64,000 nucleotides of DNA from Flavobacteriales bacterium (GCA_002737705.1 NSIM01000001.1:130472-194471); one strand, 5' to 3'; shown: positions 1 through 10,075, counted from the stretch's first letter. A program made the numbers and translations. The notes: generated by a model not told the origin, from the letters alone.

Positions 1-990
1 CTAGTGTTTCACCACAAGGACAATATTTAAGGCGGCTCCTACTGTTTTACACACGGTTTCCACCTTGTCTGTATTGCGAAATTTCCCCGTAAAATGCAGC
101 TTGCTGTTAAGACGGCTCGATGGATTCTCATTCCCTAAAATTCGCAAAACCACACCATAACGAGATTCAATGGCAGTCATGAGTTCAGACAATATAGCAT
201 GGTTGAATACCAAATCACCTGTTTTCCATTGAACCGCATCCAAATTAATATTTGATTCAATAAGGTAGGGATTGAGTGCATTGATACTGGTTTGGATTGC
301 ATCTTCGTTAAGCCCAATTGTATTATTTTTTTCATCCACTATTTGGGTGAGCCGCATTCCATTCGTGAGTATTGCCTGAATGCGGGTGTTTTTTTCTTTT
401 GTTGTGACGGTTTTCTCGACCCGAACCCTTCCATGATTTACGGTTATTTGAAGGGGTTTGTTTGTGTAGGACCGAACATCAAAACCGGTACCAAGCACTG
501 TCACCCGATTGCTGCCTGCAACAATTGTAAAGGGGGCATGTGGATTTTTTGCTACTTCAAAATGGGCCATACCCTTGAGTTGGATCAAGCGTTCTGTTTT
601 GCGAATGGTATATGAAACCGAAGAATTTGCATTGAGCGTGAGAACAGAATTGTCGGGCAAGACAATTTGTTTTACTTCAGCTTGATTTGTTTGAATTGTG
701 CCTTCAGCCAGAACAGGAATGCTTGTATCTTGTTGAACTGTCCAATAAGACAAAATACCTACTAGCAGAATAACGGCGGCAGCGGCAATGCGGATAAGTG
801 GCCATCTCGTGCGTCGAAGGGTTGGGATTGGATTCTTTTTTGTTTTCAATGAATCACTGACGGCAGTTTCAAATTTTTTCCAAGCGGCATCATTGCTCGA
901 TTCCAATGCGTATTTATATGAAGCAGCGGCATCCCAAATTTTTTCAAATTGGGGATCGTCTTGGCTGTTTCTAGTTGGATGGGTTGGCAT
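1..990 (-). CDS. FecR-family anti-sigma factor (main part, lacks usual N-terminus)
   Basis: A 329-residue inner-membrane protein of the FecR family, which in Bacteroidota holds an ECF sigma factor and senses a signal relayed by an outer-membrane receptor. Residues 1-60 are cytoplasmic, one membrane segment lies at about 64-83, a FecR domain covers roughly 100-200 (LPDNSVLTLNANSSVSY, then VLGTGFDVRSY), and a DUF4974-like end follows (GKFRNTDKVETVC). The stop codon sits on the first three bases of the window. The cytoplasmic part lacks the usual first helices (KYxxGxxxxxExxxLxxWL). That segment is encoded just upstream in the same frame (994-1191) and is separated only by TAA plus one codon. 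No sigma gene is adjacent upstream; any partner must lie elsewhere. The family is clear; whether this truncated form works is not. Confidence 0.85.
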   Translation of the reverse strand: MPTHPTRNSQDDPQFEKIWDAAASYKYALESSNDAAWKKFETAVSDSLKTKKNPIPTLRRTRWPLIRIAAAAVILLVGILSYWTVQQDTSIPVLAEGTIQTNQAEVKQIVLPDNSVLTLNANSSVSYTIRKTERLIQLKGMAHFEVAKNPHAPFTIVAGSNRVTVLGTGFDVRSYTNKPLQITVNHGRVRVEKTVTTKEKNTRIQAILTNGMRLTQIVDEKNNTIGLNEDAIQTSINALNPYLIESNINLDAVQWKTGDLVFNHAILSELMTAIESRYGVVLRILGNENPSSRLNSKLHFTGKFRNTDKVETVCKTVGAALNIVLVVKH

Positions 991-993
991 AAA

Positions 994-1191
994 TTATGGG
1001 GTCAATCGGGTGTTTTTGGCAGCACCGTTGGAAGGATTAATGGCACTTACTTGTTTTGAAATGATTGCCAATGCAGGCTTAAATTGGGGATTGTTCTTGA
1101 GCCAAGTTTCCAAGGTGTTTAATTCATCGTCTTGCATCAAACCAGCAGCATATTTTGTAAATAGATTGCTTTCAAGTTGTTCAGTGGTCAT
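994..1191 (-). CDS. Small ORF resembling the missing N-terminus of the adjacent FecR protein
   Basis: Sixty-five residues. Residues 11-31 (LFTKYAAGLMQDDELNTLETW minus ends) have the look of the cytoplasmic anti-sigma helices of FecR proteins: a K-Y-x-x-G stretch, acidic residues, then L-E-T-W-L. It is in the same frame as the FecR ORF, with one TAA (994-996) and one Phe codon before the FecR ATG at 988-990. Either the fecR gene has suffered a nonsense mutation, or the two pieces are made as separate polypeptides. A separate small gene cannot be excluded. The region 1192-1329 upstream shows no further gene. Confidence 0.55.
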   Translation of the reverse strand: MTTEQLESNLFTKYAAGLMQDDELNTLETWLKNNPQFKPALAIISKQVSAINPSNGAAKNTRLTP

Positions 1192-1329
1192 AAATTTCTT
1201 AATTTATACGGGGTGAGTCTTGGTGGAAGACACAGATAAATGCATATACCCCCAAAGAAATGGAAAAAGTTTTTTATATAGGGGATGATAATTAAATAAT
1301 CAATTGTAAATCAATCAATTGCATATAAA

Positions 1330-2352
1330 TTATTTTTTCAACAAATGCAATTTTTCGATAATACCCACTACGGCCCTGCCATCCTTGGCATTGGTAATGC
1401 AGCGCTTGTTATGGCTTAGATTGTCAATCACTTCCTGAATTACAAAATGGTGATTGGCCGCACTGCCCGTGTAGGGCCCGTAATGGTTGGCGGGGGCAGA
1501 TTTGGGTATAATTGGCAATGTGTATCCCGGGATGTCACAATATTCAATGGTATTCATATATTGCCCGCCCAGTTTTACGGTGCCTTTTTCTGCAATAAGG
1601 GTTAATGAACTCTCAAAATTTTTGTTTGCCAGACTGGTCGAGAAATTGAGCGAACCTTTACCCCGTTGTCCAAAGGAAAATAACGCTATACCGCTGTCAT
1701 CAAATTCACTAAGGTGTTCATGATTGAAATTTGAAAAAACAGCATGGTCTATGTCGATGGGCCCCAATAACCAATAAAGCATATCAATAAAATGCGAAAA
1801 TTGTGTAAACAAAACCCCACCATCCAAGTCTGCAGTTCCGTGCCAATGGCCAATTTTATAATATCGGTGGTCGCGGTTCCAATAACAGACCACCTGTACC
1901 TGGTAAATTTCGCCCAATAGATTGTCTTCGAGTATCGATTTAAGCCACTGTGATGGGGGCGAAAATCGATTTTGCATCACACAGAAAATATGCTTGCTGT
2001 GTTTTTCTGCTGTATCAATCATTGCATCGCAATCTTCGGTTGATAGCGCCATGGGTTTCTCTACCAACACATTAGACCCAGATGACAGTATCTGAATGGC
2101 ATGCTGGGCATGAAATCCGTTGGGGGTTGCAATAGAAACAACATCAATTTTGGGATGGTGCATGAGCATATCTTCGATGTTTTCATATAAGGGAACGTCG
2201 ATGTCTCCAAGCAGAAGCTCTTCCCGAATGCGAACATCTACAAGTGCTACCAATTTGGCTTGTGGATTCTGCCAAATCATGTGTGCATGTCTACTTCCAA
2301 TATGGCCAACACCGATTACGGCAAAATATATGGGTTCACTTGTTTCGACCAT
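1330..2352 (-). CDS. Gfo/Idh/MocA-family sugar oxidoreductase
   Basis: NAD(P)-dependent oxidoreductase of 340 residues. The Rossmann motif GVGHIG is at residues 14-19 and the family signature EKP at 98-100, followed by the C-terminal substrate domain (LDGGVLFTQFSHFIDMLYWL). The pattern CYWNRDxxYY...WHGT...DGG...NHH resembles enzymes that oxidise UDP-N-acetyl sugars for surface polysaccharide (WlbA/WbpB type); the exact substrate is inference. The frame is open further upstream, but the extra 48 residues are not family-like, so I start at the ATG at 2352. It is divergent from the threonine dehydrogenase gene across about 110 bases. Confidence 0.8.
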   Translation of the reverse strand: MVETSEPIYFAVIGVGHIGSRHAHMIWQNPQAKLVALVDVRIREELLLGDIDVPLYENIEDMLMHHPKIDVVSIATPNGFHAQHAIQILSSGSNVLVEKPMALSTEDCDAMIDTAEKHSKHIFCVMQNRFSPPSQWLKSILEDNLLGEIYQVQVVCYWNRDHRYYKIGHWHGTADLDGGVLFTQFSHFIDMLYWLLGPIDIDHAVFSNFNHEHLSEFDDSGIALFSFGQRGKGSLNFSTSLANKNFESSLTLIAEKGTVKLGGQYMNTIEYCDIPGYTLPIIPKSAPANHYGPYTGSAANHHFVIQEVIDNLSHNKRCITNAKDGRAVVGIIEKLHLLKK

Positions 2353-2462
2353 CTTTAGAATTGGCAAATTTGCATAAGTTTTAGCACAAAACAGTTGCTT
2401 CTTTGCAAACCCAAACAAAAAGGTTTGGTAATGTGGAGTGAAGAGGCAAAATTTGCAGTAAT

Positions 2463-3425
2463 ATGTCGAAAGAAACGGTATTGGTGATTGGCTCATGTGG
2501 GCAGTTGGGAACGGAATTGGTAGAAGCCTTGCGTTCTATTTACGGCGATGCGTTTGTAATTGCCAGTGATGTGCAAAAATCATCGAATCCGGTATTTGAT
2601 GCAGGGCCATTTGAATCCCTGGATATTTTAGACCAAGAGGGTTTGTCTATTGTGTTACAGAAATACAAACCCAGTCATGTATATCATTTGGCCGCATTAT
2701 TGAGTGCCACGTCCGAAAAAAATCCCGATTTTGCTTGGAAGTTAAATATGGATGGATTGTTTAACATTTTGAATGCGGCCCGCGATTCGGGTATTATCAA
2801 AAAAGTATATTGGCCAAGCAGTATTGCTGCATTCGGACCCAATACAGAACGCTTCGGAACTCCCCAATACGGAACCATGGATCCAAGTACCATTTATGGA
2901 ATCAGCAAATTGGCTGGAGAATTATATGTCCAATATTATTTCAATCGGTGGGGTATTGATACCCGCAGCTTGCGTTATCCTGGATTGATTGGTTATAAAA
3001 GTGCACCGGGGGGAGGAACAACAGATTATGCGGTATCTATTTATCACGATGCTTTGAAATCGGGTGAGCACACTTGTTTTTTGGCGGAGGGAACTACTTT
3101 GCCAATGCTGTATATGCCCGATGCCCTCAAGGCAACCCTTGAGATTATGCATGCCCCTGCCGAAAACATAAAAATTAGAACCAGTTATAATTTGGCGGGG
3201 ATGAGTTTTGCGCCTGAGGAAATAGCGGCATCAATTGCCAAGCATATTCCAGCATTTTCCATACACTATGAACCCGATTACCGCCAAGCCATTGCCAATA
3301 GTTGGCCAGCAGTTATTGATGATTCTCGCGCACAATCAGATTGGGGATGGAAGCCCGATTACGATTTGGATAAAATGACTGCAGATATGCTGTTAAATCT
3401 TCGTAAACACTATAAACTGGCGTAA
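2463..3425 (+). CDS. L-threonine 3-dehydrogenase, epimerase (SDR) type
   Basis: A 320-residue short-chain dehydrogenase. The nucleotide-binding motif GSCGQLG is at residues 10-16 and the catalytic pair is Tyr145/Lys149 (YGISK). Stretches such as [26 protein letters not shown] and [20 protein letters not shown] are characteristic of the UDP-galactose-epimerase-like threonine dehydrogenases known from Bacteroidota. These oxidise threonine to 2-amino-3-ketobutyrate with NAD. The length is typical. The 3' end overlaps the end of convergent miaB by 16 bases. A near-consensus box (AAAATTTG) lies 7 bases before the ATG. Confidence 0.9.
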   Translation: MSKETVLVIGSCGQLGTELVEALRSIYGDAFVIASDVQKSSNPVFDAGPFESLDILDQEGLSIVLQKYKPSHVYHLAALLSATSEKNPDFAWKLNMDGLFNILNAARDSGIIKKVYWPSSIAAFGPNTERFGTPQYGTMDPSTIYGISKLAGELYVQYYFNRWGIDTRSLRYPGLIGYKSAPGGGTTDYAVSIYHDALKSGEHTCFLAEGTTLPMLYMPDALKATLEIMHAPAENIKIRTSYNLAGMSFAPEEIAASIAKHIPAFSIHYEPDYRQAIANSWPAVIDDSRAQSDWGWKPDYDLDKMTADMLLNLRKHYKLA

Positions 3426-4822
3426 CCGATTGCCTTGCCAATGAGCGTGGTGGTTGTCGATTTTTCGATCAATACCTCCACAAAATCTCCTTTTTTATAA
3501 TCTCCACAAGGAAATACCGTTACATTGTTTTGTTCATTGCGGCCCATCCAATCAGCGTCACTCTTTTTGCTTTTGCTTTCAATCAAAACAATGGCGGTTT
3601 TACCAATCATCGCACTGTGTTTATTGCGTGAAATTTGATTCTGCAAGTCGATAATTTCTTGTAACCGCCGGCCTTTAACACTTTCTTGTATTGTATCGGG
3701 TAGTTTTTTTGCTGCTGGGGTACCGGGACGCTCTGAGTATTTATACATATAACAAAATTCAAATTGTGACCATTCCATCAGCGATAGGGTATCTTGGTGC
3801 TCCGTTTCTGTTTCGGTGCTAAATCCTGCAATGATGTCGCAGGAAATTCCGCAATCGGGCAAAATTCTGCGAATCATTCGTAATTTGTCCATATAATATT
3901 CGCGGGTATAATTGCGGTTCATGGCTTCCAATACACGGCTGTTCCCACTTTGTACAGGAAGGTGAATATAGTTGCAGATGTTCTTGTATTGTGCCATCAT
4001 CAGGACCACTTTCTCGCTAATATCTCGGGGGTGGCTTGTGCTGTATCGAATGCGCATGCCTGGAACCGATAGGGCAGTCAATTTGAGTAGGTCGGCAAAG
4101 TCTATACTCCGGTCTTGTTCTTCGACGCTGAGACGTTTAAACTCCTTTTTTGGTCCGCCACCAAACCACAAATACGAATCTACGTTTTGCCCGAGCAGTA
4201 TAATTTCTTTATACCCCTGGTATTGTAAGTTTTGGGCTTCTTTGACAATGCTTTCAGGATCCCTAGACCGTTCACGACCCCGTGTAAAAGGCACTACACA
4301 AAAACTACACATATTATCGCAACCCCGCATAATCGATATAAATGCATTGACCCCATTTGAGTTGAGGCGAACCGGATTAACATCACCATAGGTTTCCTCT
4401 CGGCTGAGCAAGACATTCATTGCCCGTCCTCCATCGTCTACTTCGGCAACAAGGGCTGGCAAGTCGCGGTAGCTATCTGGACCTGCCACCACATCTACCA
4501 ATTGCTCTTCTTCCAAGAGTTTTTCTTTGAGTCTTTCTGCCATACAACCCAATACCCCTATGATCAAATGTTTATTGCGTTTTTTATTGCCCCTAAGGTG
4601 TTTTAATCGTTCGCGGATGCGCTGTTCGGCATTGTCGCGAATGGCGCAGGTATTTAAAAATATAACGTCGGCTTCGGCAGCATCTTGGGCAGTTTCAAAG
4701 CCATGCTCACCCATAATTGAGGCAATAATTTCGCTGTCACTGAAGTTCATGGCACAGCCATAGCTCTCAATATAGAGTTTTCTTGTGTTCGTTTTAATAG
4801 ACTGTTTTACTGATTCTAACAT
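3410..4822 (-). CDS. miaB: tRNA-2-methylthio-N6-dimethylallyladenosine synthase
   Basis: Radical-SAM methylthiotransferase of 470 residues that adds the 2-methylthio group to i6A37 of tRNA. The N-terminal UPF0004 domain has the three cluster cysteines (YGCAMN, NTCAIR, LGCMAE). The radical-SAM domain has CDNMCSFC followed by RGRERSR. A TRAM-like end follows ([16 protein letters not shown]). An upstream in-frame ATG at 4897 would overlap the divergent gene. The ATG at 4822 lies 10 bases after a perfect TATTTTTG box and gives the usual N-terminus, so I chose it. It runs tail to tail with the threonine dehydrogenase gene. Confidence 0.95.
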   Translation of the reverse strand: MLESVKQSIKTNTRKLYIESYGCAMNFSDSEIIASIMGEHGFETAQDAAEADVIFLNTCAIRDNAEQRIRERLKHLRGNKKRNKHLIIGVLGCMAERLKEKLLEEEQLVDVVAGPDSYRDLPALVAEVDDGGRAMNVLLSREETYGDVNPVRLNSNGVNAFISIMRGCDNMCSFCVVPFTRGRERSRDPESIVKEAQNLQYQGYKEIILLGQNVDSYLWFGGGPKKEFKRLSVEEQDRSIDFADLLKLTALSVPGMRIRYSTSHPRDISEKVVLMMAQYKNICNYIHLPVQSGNSRVLEAMNRNYTREYYMDKLRMIRRILPDCGISCDIIAGFSTETETEHQDTLSLMEWSQFEFCYMYKYSERPGTPAAKKLPDTIQESVKGRRLQEIIDLQNQISRNKHSAMIGKTAIVLIESKSKKSDADWMGRNEQNNVTVFPCGDYKKGDFVEVLIEKSTTTTLIGKAIGYASL

Positions 4823-4832
4823 ATTGAGAGTA

Positions 4833-4840
4833 CAAAAATA
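4833..4840 (-). promoter_or_regulatory. Bacteroidota -7 promoter box for miaB
   Basis: TATTTTTG on the minus strand matches TAnnTTTG and ends 10 bases before the miaB ATG at 4822. It supports that start over the longer frame. Confidence 0.6.
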
Positions 4841-4888
4841 CAAGCCATCATTCCAAATCCGAGCAACTTTTTTGTTTCTTTGCAGTGA

Positions 4889-6589
4889 ATGAAACATTTC
4901 TTCACCCTAATTTTCATCGGCCTAATTTTCCAAACTGATTTTGTGTATGGCCAGACGAACGATTCGGAAAGAGGGCAATTTTCTGGAAATTTGTTGCTAA
5001 ACTATCAAAAATATCTCCGCGACGACAGTATTGGAGCCAATACCAAAGTATATAAAGAAAATACAGCCAGTACCGATGCCTGGCTGTTTATGCAGTACCG
5101 CATCAAAGGCTATTCTTTTATTGTCCGCTACGATGCGTTTAACAATTCTCCTTTACTCAATCCACAAGACGCCTATACCAATCAGGGGATTGGTTTTTGG
5201 CAAGTCAATAAGCGTTTAGACAAGTTGGATTTAACGGTGGGTTCATTCTACGAACAATTTGGTACAGGTATTTTATTTCGCAGCTATGAACAGCGATTGT
5301 TGGGAATAGACTATGCCATGCAGGGCATTCGTTTAAAATACAATATCAATGAAAATTGGGTAGTTAAAGGATTTTCTGCCACACAGAAAGGCAATAATAA
5401 GAATCGTTTTGGCCATGCAAATCAGGTGGTTTCGGGGGTCAATATAGAGGGGTTTTTGCCTTTGGGTGCTGCGGGGAAATTGGGAAATGTTCAATTGGGA
5501 TCTTCGTTTGTTAACCGAACCCTAGACCGAGAAACGATGGATCGTTTGGTGTCTAGTATTAACAATTATGATAGCAAGGACCGTTTTTACCCCACCTACA
5601 ATTTTTATGGATACAATGCCTATGCAACCTATACCAAAGGCAATTTTTCTTGGTCAAATGAAGCCAATGTAAAATCACCGGAAGCAATATTGGGAATGAA
5701 CAATTTATTCAAATTGCGTGGCGGGTCTGCTTTGTATACCTCTTTTAGCTGGGGAAAAGGGGGCATAAAAATGGGCAAAAACGAGGCTTCTATTGGACTA
5801 AATGTTCAGGCTAGACATGTTGACAATTTCTCGTTTAAAACAGCACCGACTGAAACATTATTAAATGGATTGCTGGGGTATTTGCCTTCAATGACCCGAC
5901 AAAATACATACCGATTATTGAGCCGATACAATGCTCCCGGACAGGAGTTGGGTGAGGATGGTGTGCAGGGCGAAATCGAGTTCAAGCCCCGCAAAGGGAC
6001 CCAAATTTTTGTGAATATCAGCTATGTTCAAAGTCTGGCCAGCAATGGGAAATTGGATCCTGTTTCGGGAAACCGCGTCGCAGAGAAATTGTTTTCTGAA
6101 AACTACATAGAAGTATTGCATTCAATCAGCAAGCAAGACAAATTAAAGCTGGGAATACAGCGGATTAGTTATAACCAGGCAAGGTATGAATCCGAACCTG
6201 AATACAAGGTTGTAGAAACCTTTACCCCATTTGGAGAATGGTTGCACAAAATGGAGAATGGAAAAAGTTTTCGTCTAGAATGGCAGTTTCTGTCTACACC
6301 CTACGACCAGGGTTCCTTTGCCAATTTGCTTTTGGAGGTGTATTTAAAGAAAAATCTCAGTGTGGCCTTGGGCGATATGGCGAATGTAAAGCCCCATAGA
6401 TATGATCGGATGATCATTGCCAATAAGGTATTGCATTACCCTTCCTTTTTTATTGGGTATACAGAAAAAACCACCTTTTTCTCCTTGGCCTACCTCAAAC
6501 AACAACAAGGAGTTAATTGCTCTGGTGGTATTTGCCGTGAAGAACCTGCCTTTAGTGGTATTCGCTTTACCGTCAGTAGTAATTTTTAA
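4889..6589 (+). CDS. DUF6029-family outer-membrane protein
   Basis: A 566-residue exported protein. It starts with a signal peptide ([21 protein letters not shown], cleavage likely after VYG). The rest is rich in aromatic and glycine residues in alternating strand-like segments and ends in ISSNF-type aromatic sequence (RFTVSSNF), as expected of a beta-barrel. Phrases such as [23 protein letters not shown] and [14 protein letters not shown] recall the DUF6029 family of Bacteroidota, whose function is unknown. It is divergent from miaB, with 66 bases between the starts; TTTCTTTG 6 bases before the ATG is a near-consensus promoter box. Family assignment is from memory of the pattern. Confidence 0.7.
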   Translation: MKHFFTLIFIGLIFQTDFVYGQTNDSERGQFSGNLLLNYQKYLRDDSIGANTKVYKENTASTDAWLFMQYRIKGYSFIVRYDAFNNSPLLNPQDAYTNQGIGFWQVNKRLDKLDLTVGSFYEQFGTGILFRSYEQRLLGIDYAMQGIRLKYNINENWVVKGFSATQKGNNKNRFGHANQVVSGVNIEGFLPLGAAGKLGNVQLGSSFVNRTLDRETMDRLVSSINNYDSKDRFYPTYNFYGYNAYATYTKGNFSWSNEANVKSPEAILGMNNLFKLRGGSALYTSFSWGKGGIKMGKNEASIGLNVQARHVDNFSFKTAPTETLLNGLLGYLPSMTRQNTYRLLSRYNAPGQELGEDGVQGEIEFKPRKGTQIFVNISYVQSLASNGKLDPVSGNRVAEKLFSENYIEVLHSISKQDKLKLGIQRISYNQARYESEPEYKVVETFTPFGEWLHKMENGKSFRLEWQFLSTPYDQGSFANLLLEVYLKKNLSVALGDMANVKPHRYDRMIIANKVLHYPSFFIGYTEKTTFFSLAYLKQQQGVNCSGGICREEPAFSGIRFTVSSNF

Positions 6590-6751
6590 TGGGCACCCAA
6601 ATTCAAACACTACAGGGGGAAATTGGCCCCGGGGTATGTAAATGCGGGTCTGGTAGACGGGTCGACATACAAGGAGGGGTATTAAGATGGATCAAAGGGT
6701 TGGCCTGCCTATGCTTGGGTTTTACAAATATATTTGCCCATTTAGTCTTCA

Positions 6752-7453
6752 TTAAGTTCTACAAAGGGCCGTGCAGGAATCGGCTGATTCATGAAAAGCA
6801 AATCGCTGGTATTCGAGTGCAATGACATGGTGGCAATGCTGTAAAGACAAAGCCAAATCATGGCTACTATACACAATATTCCTTTGTTCTGTTTCTGCAA
6901 TCTGCATCATTAGTTCTAAGAAATCGTTTCTGCTGGGGTAATCGAGAAAGGCGAGTGGTTCATCGAGAAGAATCAATTGACTCTTTTGGGCCAAACACCT
7001 TGCAAGCATTGTTTTTTGCTTAATCCCATCGCTGAGTTTGCCAAAATTTGTCTGGGCATATTGTTCAATATTGCTTTTTTTCATGGCGTCAGTTACAGCC
7101 AGATTGTCTTCCGCAGTGGGATTTCGCCATTGGTGCAAAAATCGTTGTCGACCACTGAGAACCAATTCTTGAACACTCATGAGGTCAATGGCAGGTGGAG
7201 TAGAAAGCATAATACTGCAAAGCATTGCCCTTTTTTCGGCATCAACTTGGTGAATATTGAGCCCATCAATTTTGACAGTGCCATCCAATGCAGGCAATAA
7301 TCCACAAAGGGTTTTTAGGAAAACAGATTTTCCTACACCATTTGGGCCTACGAGAAGCGTCACCTTTCCCGCACCTATACGCAGGTCTATATTTTGGTGC
7401 AAACACGTATTTGTTTCCTTGAAGCCGGTATGAAGATTATGGAGTAATAACAT
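6752..7453 (-). CDS. ABC transporter ATP-binding protein (FepC/HmuV-like), no permease nearby
   Basis: A 233-residue ABC ATPase. Walker A GPNGVGKS is at residues 36-43, the signature region reads LSDGI at 140-144 (family usual LSGGQ), Walker B LILLDEP is at 160-166, and the switch histidine is His198 (SSHD). The overall form is that of ATPases energising iron-siderophore, heme or cobalamin import. No permease or binding protein is adjacent, so the substrate is unknown. The degenerate signature (Asp for the first Gly, Ile for Gln) is unusual, but LSDG variants occur. CATTTTTG lies about 14 bases upstream of the ATG. The 160 bases between this gene and DUF6029 show no clear feature. Confidence 0.8.
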   Translation of the reverse strand: MLLLHNLHTGFKETNTCLHQNIDLRIGAGKVTLLVGPNGVGKSVFLKTLCGLLPALDGTVKIDGLNIHQVDAEKRAMLCSIMLSTPPAIDLMSVQELVLSGRQRFLHQWRNPTAEDNLAVTDAMKKSNIEQYAQTNFGKLSDGIKQKTMLARCLAQKSQLILLDEPLAFLDYPSRNDFLELMMQIAETEQRNIVYSSHDLALSLQHCHHVIALEYQRFAFHESADSCTALCRT

Positions 7454-7486
7454 AAATTACTGCTGCAAAAATGCGAATTTTGAAGG

Positions 7487-8011
7487 GTGAATTTACAGTT
7501 GATTAAGGCAAGTGCCGATAATATTTTTACAATACAAAGCCTTGCATGCAGAATTTGGCAGGTAGCGTACCTTCCCATCATAGGGCAGAAACAAATTGAT
7601 TACATGTTGCAGATGATGTATTCGTTGGATGCAATGCGTCTGCAAATGGAGAGAGGACATCAATTTTATTTGATCCAAGCGGAAGGAGAAAACGTGGGTT
7701 TTATGGGTATAGAGTCAAAAAACGAAGTCAATTTGCATTCCACCCCTGAACGCGAATTGTTTATCCACAAATTTTATATAGACAATGGGAAACAACGAAG
7801 CGGGATTGGCAGCAAAGTATTTGTCTTGATGTTGGAATCGCAATCCATTGTATCTGAAGTTCGATTGCAGGTCAATAGATTAAACTATAAAGCAATTAAT
7901 TTTTATTTCAAATTGGGATTCGTGATCGAAAAAGTGGCTGATTTTGATATTGGTGGGGGTTATTTCATGAACGATTTTATCATGCTGTGGCGAAGAAATC
8001 AGCAGGTTTGA
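7487..8011 (+). CDS. GNAT-family N-acetyltransferase
   Basis: A 174-residue protein with the GNAT layout. A central strand (FYLIQAEGENVGFMGIE) leads to IHKFYIDNGKQRSGIGSKVF, where RSGIGS matches the acetyl-CoA-binding R/QxxGxG/A loop, and LQVNRLNYKAINFYFKLGFV is the typical C-terminal motif B. The substrate is unknown. The start is GTG at 7487; there is no in-frame ATG that would keep the first strand. It is divergent from the ABC ATPase, with 33 bases between them. Confidence 0.8.
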   Translation: MNLQLIKASADNIFTIQSLACRIWQVAYLPIIGQKQIDYMLQMMYSLDAMRLQMERGHQFYLIQAEGENVGFMGIESKNEVNLHSTPERELFIHKFYIDNGKQRSGIGSKVFVLMLESQSIVSEVRLQVNRLNYKAINFYFKLGFVIEKVADFDIGGGYFMNDFIMLWRRNQQV

Positions 8012-8051
8012 TTTTTACTGGGGGTATTGGTTCGTTTTCGGCTGCATGTCT

Positions 8052-8059
8052 TACCTTTG
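8052..8059 (+). promoter_or_regulatory. -7 promoter box that decides the ABC-F start
   Basis: TACCTTTG is a perfect TAnnTTTG box. It lies inside the longest possible ABC-F frame (ATG at 8046) and ends 4 bases before the GTG at 8064, which indicates a leaderless or near-leaderless mRNA starting with that GTG. Confidence 0.6.
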
Positions 8060-8063
8060 CCGC

Positions 8064-10010
8064 GTGTTAGCGTTAAACGATTTTTCTTTTGAATTTGCGG
8101 GCCGATATTTATTTAAGCAGGCTTCTTGGCATATTAAACCGAGTGAAAAAATCGGATTGGTTGGCTTGAATGGAACCGGGAAATCTACGCTGTTGCGTTT
8201 GATTTCGGGGGGTTTTGAATTGCGAGAAGGCACGTTTTCAAAACCTTCAGATTTGCGCATCGGCTTTTTGAATCAAGATTTGTTGAGCATGGATATTGGT
8301 GAAAGTGTGCGCGATGTTGTGTTGAGTGGCCGGGATGATTTGGTGCAACTTGAACATGATATCGAACGCTTAATCGAAAAAATTGAGGTGGCGTATGATG
8401 ATGAAACCATGCAACGATTGTCAGATGCCCAAGAGCGATTTGGTTCTTTGGGTGGATACGAATGGCATGCTGAAGGCGATAAAATATTGGAGGGTTTGGG
8501 TTTTCCAACCCCCAGTTTGGCGCGTCCATTGCGGGAATTTTCGGGTGGATGGCGCATGCGCGCCATGTTGGGGAAATTGTTACTTCAAGCCCCCGACCTA
8601 TTGCTTTTAGACGAACCCACCAACCATTTAGATTTGCCAACCATTCAATGGCTGGAAGAATATCTGGCGAATTATGAGGGCACTTATGTAATTGTATCGC
8701 ATGATCCGTACTTTTTGGATCGCACGGTAAACCGGGTAGCAGAAGTCGCACACCAACAAGTGTTTCACTACAAAGGAAATTTTTCTGATTACCTCGAACA
8801 GAAAGAAGAGCGCGATTCACTGATGATGCGCAAATACGAAAACCAACAAGATTACATCAAGCAGCAGATGAAATTTATCTCCCGCTTTCGTGCCAAAGCC
8901 AGTAAAGCAACCGCGGTTCAGAGCCGCGTTAAGATGCTGGATAAAATTGACAAGATAGAATTGAGGCAAGATGAAAAGCGTGATTTTGATATTCGTTTTA
9001 ACATTAGGGTGGCCCCCGGCAAGGTGATTGCTGATTTGCGTGGCGTTACAAAATCGTATGACGAATTGGAGATTTTAAAAGCCTCAACAGCGAAAATCAT
9101 TCGCGGTGATAAAATTGCTTTGGTTGGAGCCAATGGAAAAGGGAAGTCGACCTTGCTTCGCATGATTTTTGGCAGTGAACCTTGTGGAGGTATAATTGAG
9201 GCGGGATGGAATGTAGAAGCGGCTTTTTTCGCCCAACATCAACTAGAAGCATTGAATTTGAAGAATGATTTATTGGGTGAGTTGGGAACCGTGAGCGCAA
9301 GTTATACAGATGGGGAATTGCGTACGGTTTTGGGTTGTTTTCTGTTTTCGGGTGATGAGGTTTTTAAAAAAGTAAAAGTGCTTTCGGGTGGAGAAAAATC
9401 GCGTTTGGCTTTGGCCAAAACATTAATAACCCAATCCAATTTTTTGCTTTTGGATGAGCCTACCAATCACCTGGATATGTTTAGCACCGCCGTACTCGCC
9501 GAATCTCTCATTGATTATGAAGGTAGCGCCTTGATCGTATCACACGACAGAAGTTTTATCAATAAAGTTGCCAATAAAATTTGGTGGATAGAGGAGGGTG
9601 TATTGCGTGAATATCCTGGCAATTTTGAAGAGTATAACGAATGGAATAAGCAGAGATCAGCCAGTAAAATTTCTTTGTCGAAATTACACGATGGCAAAAA
9701 AAAGCCGGTTACGATAGCCGAAAAGAGTCCATCTTCTCCCTCAGTTTTGCAAGAAAAAAATTTAGCGATTGGTAAAAATAAAGTGAAAAAAGTAGAGGAG
9801 GCGATGCATTTAAAAGAAGCTGAAATGCAACAATTGGAGGCCGTCCGTTTGCGTGTCGAAACGCAATTGCTTTTGCCAGAAATCGCCAGTGATTATCAAA
9901 AACTCGCAGATTTTACCCAACAATACGAGACCGTAAATCAAGATTATCTCAAGGCAAAATTGGCATATGAATGGTTTTTTGAAGAGTGGATGCTTTTGCA
10001 AGATTCTTGA
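8064..10010 (+). CDS. ABC-F family ATPase (ribosome-associated type)
   Basis: A soluble tandem-ABC protein of about 648 residues without membrane segments. The first domain has GLNGTGKST, the signature FSGGW and LLLLDEPTNHLDLP. The linker after it is long and charged (RKYENQQDYIKQQMKFISRFRAKASKA). The second domain has GANGKGKST, LSGGEKSRLALAKTL and LLLDEPTNHLD. The lysine-rich, coiled C-terminal extension (about residues 550-648) resembles Uup/YfmR-type proteins, which act at stalled or E-site ribosomes. I start at GTG 8064, because family members begin LALNxxSFEF and a promoter box overlaps the upstream ATG (8046). Confidence 0.88.
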   Translation: MLALNDFSFEFAGRYLFKQASWHIKPSEKIGLVGLNGTGKSTLLRLISGGFELREGTFSKPSDLRIGFLNQDLLSMDIGESVRDVVLSGRDDLVQLEHDIERLIEKIEVAYDDETMQRLSDAQERFGSLGGYEWHAEGDKILEGLGFPTPSLARPLREFSGGWRMRAMLGKLLLQAPDLLLLDEPTNHLDLPTIQWLEEYLANYEGTYVIVSHDPYFLDRTVNRVAEVAHQQVFHYKGNFSDYLEQKEERDSLMMRKYENQQDYIKQQMKFISRFRAKASKATAVQSRVKMLDKIDKIELRQDEKRDFDIRFNIRVAPGKVIADLRGVTKSYDELEILKASTAKIIRGDKIALVGANGKGKSTLLRMIFGSEPCGGIIEAGWNVEAAFFAQHQLEALNLKNDLLGELGTVSASYTDGELRTVLGCFLFSGDEVFKKVKVLSGGEKSRLALAKTLITQSNFLLLDEPTNHLDMFSTAVLAESLIDYEGSALIVSHDRSFINKVANKIWWIEEGVLREYPGNFEEYNEWNKQRSASKISLSKLHDGKKKPVTIAEKSPSSPSVLQEKNLAIGKNKVKKVEEAMHLKEAEMQQLEAVRLRVETQLLLPEIASDYQKLADFTQQYETVNQDYLKAKLAYEWFFEEWMLLQDS

Positions 10011-10062
10011 ATTTATCTTCCCACGCATTGGGTTGGATATTCTAACATTGGTGCTTATTCAT

Positions 10063-10070
10063 TAAGTTTG
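10063..10070 (+). promoter_or_regulatory. -7 promoter box for the T9SS plug gene
   Basis: TAAGTTTG matches TAnnTTTG and ends 5 bases before the ATG at 10076, so the mRNA is probably leaderless. Confidence 0.55.
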
Positions 10071-10075
10071 AGGCA

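Noticed and set aside
6589-6825. Plus-strand 78-residue ORF after the DUF6029 gene
   Set aside because: It overlaps the end of the ABC ATPase gene and has no domain-like pattern or promoter.
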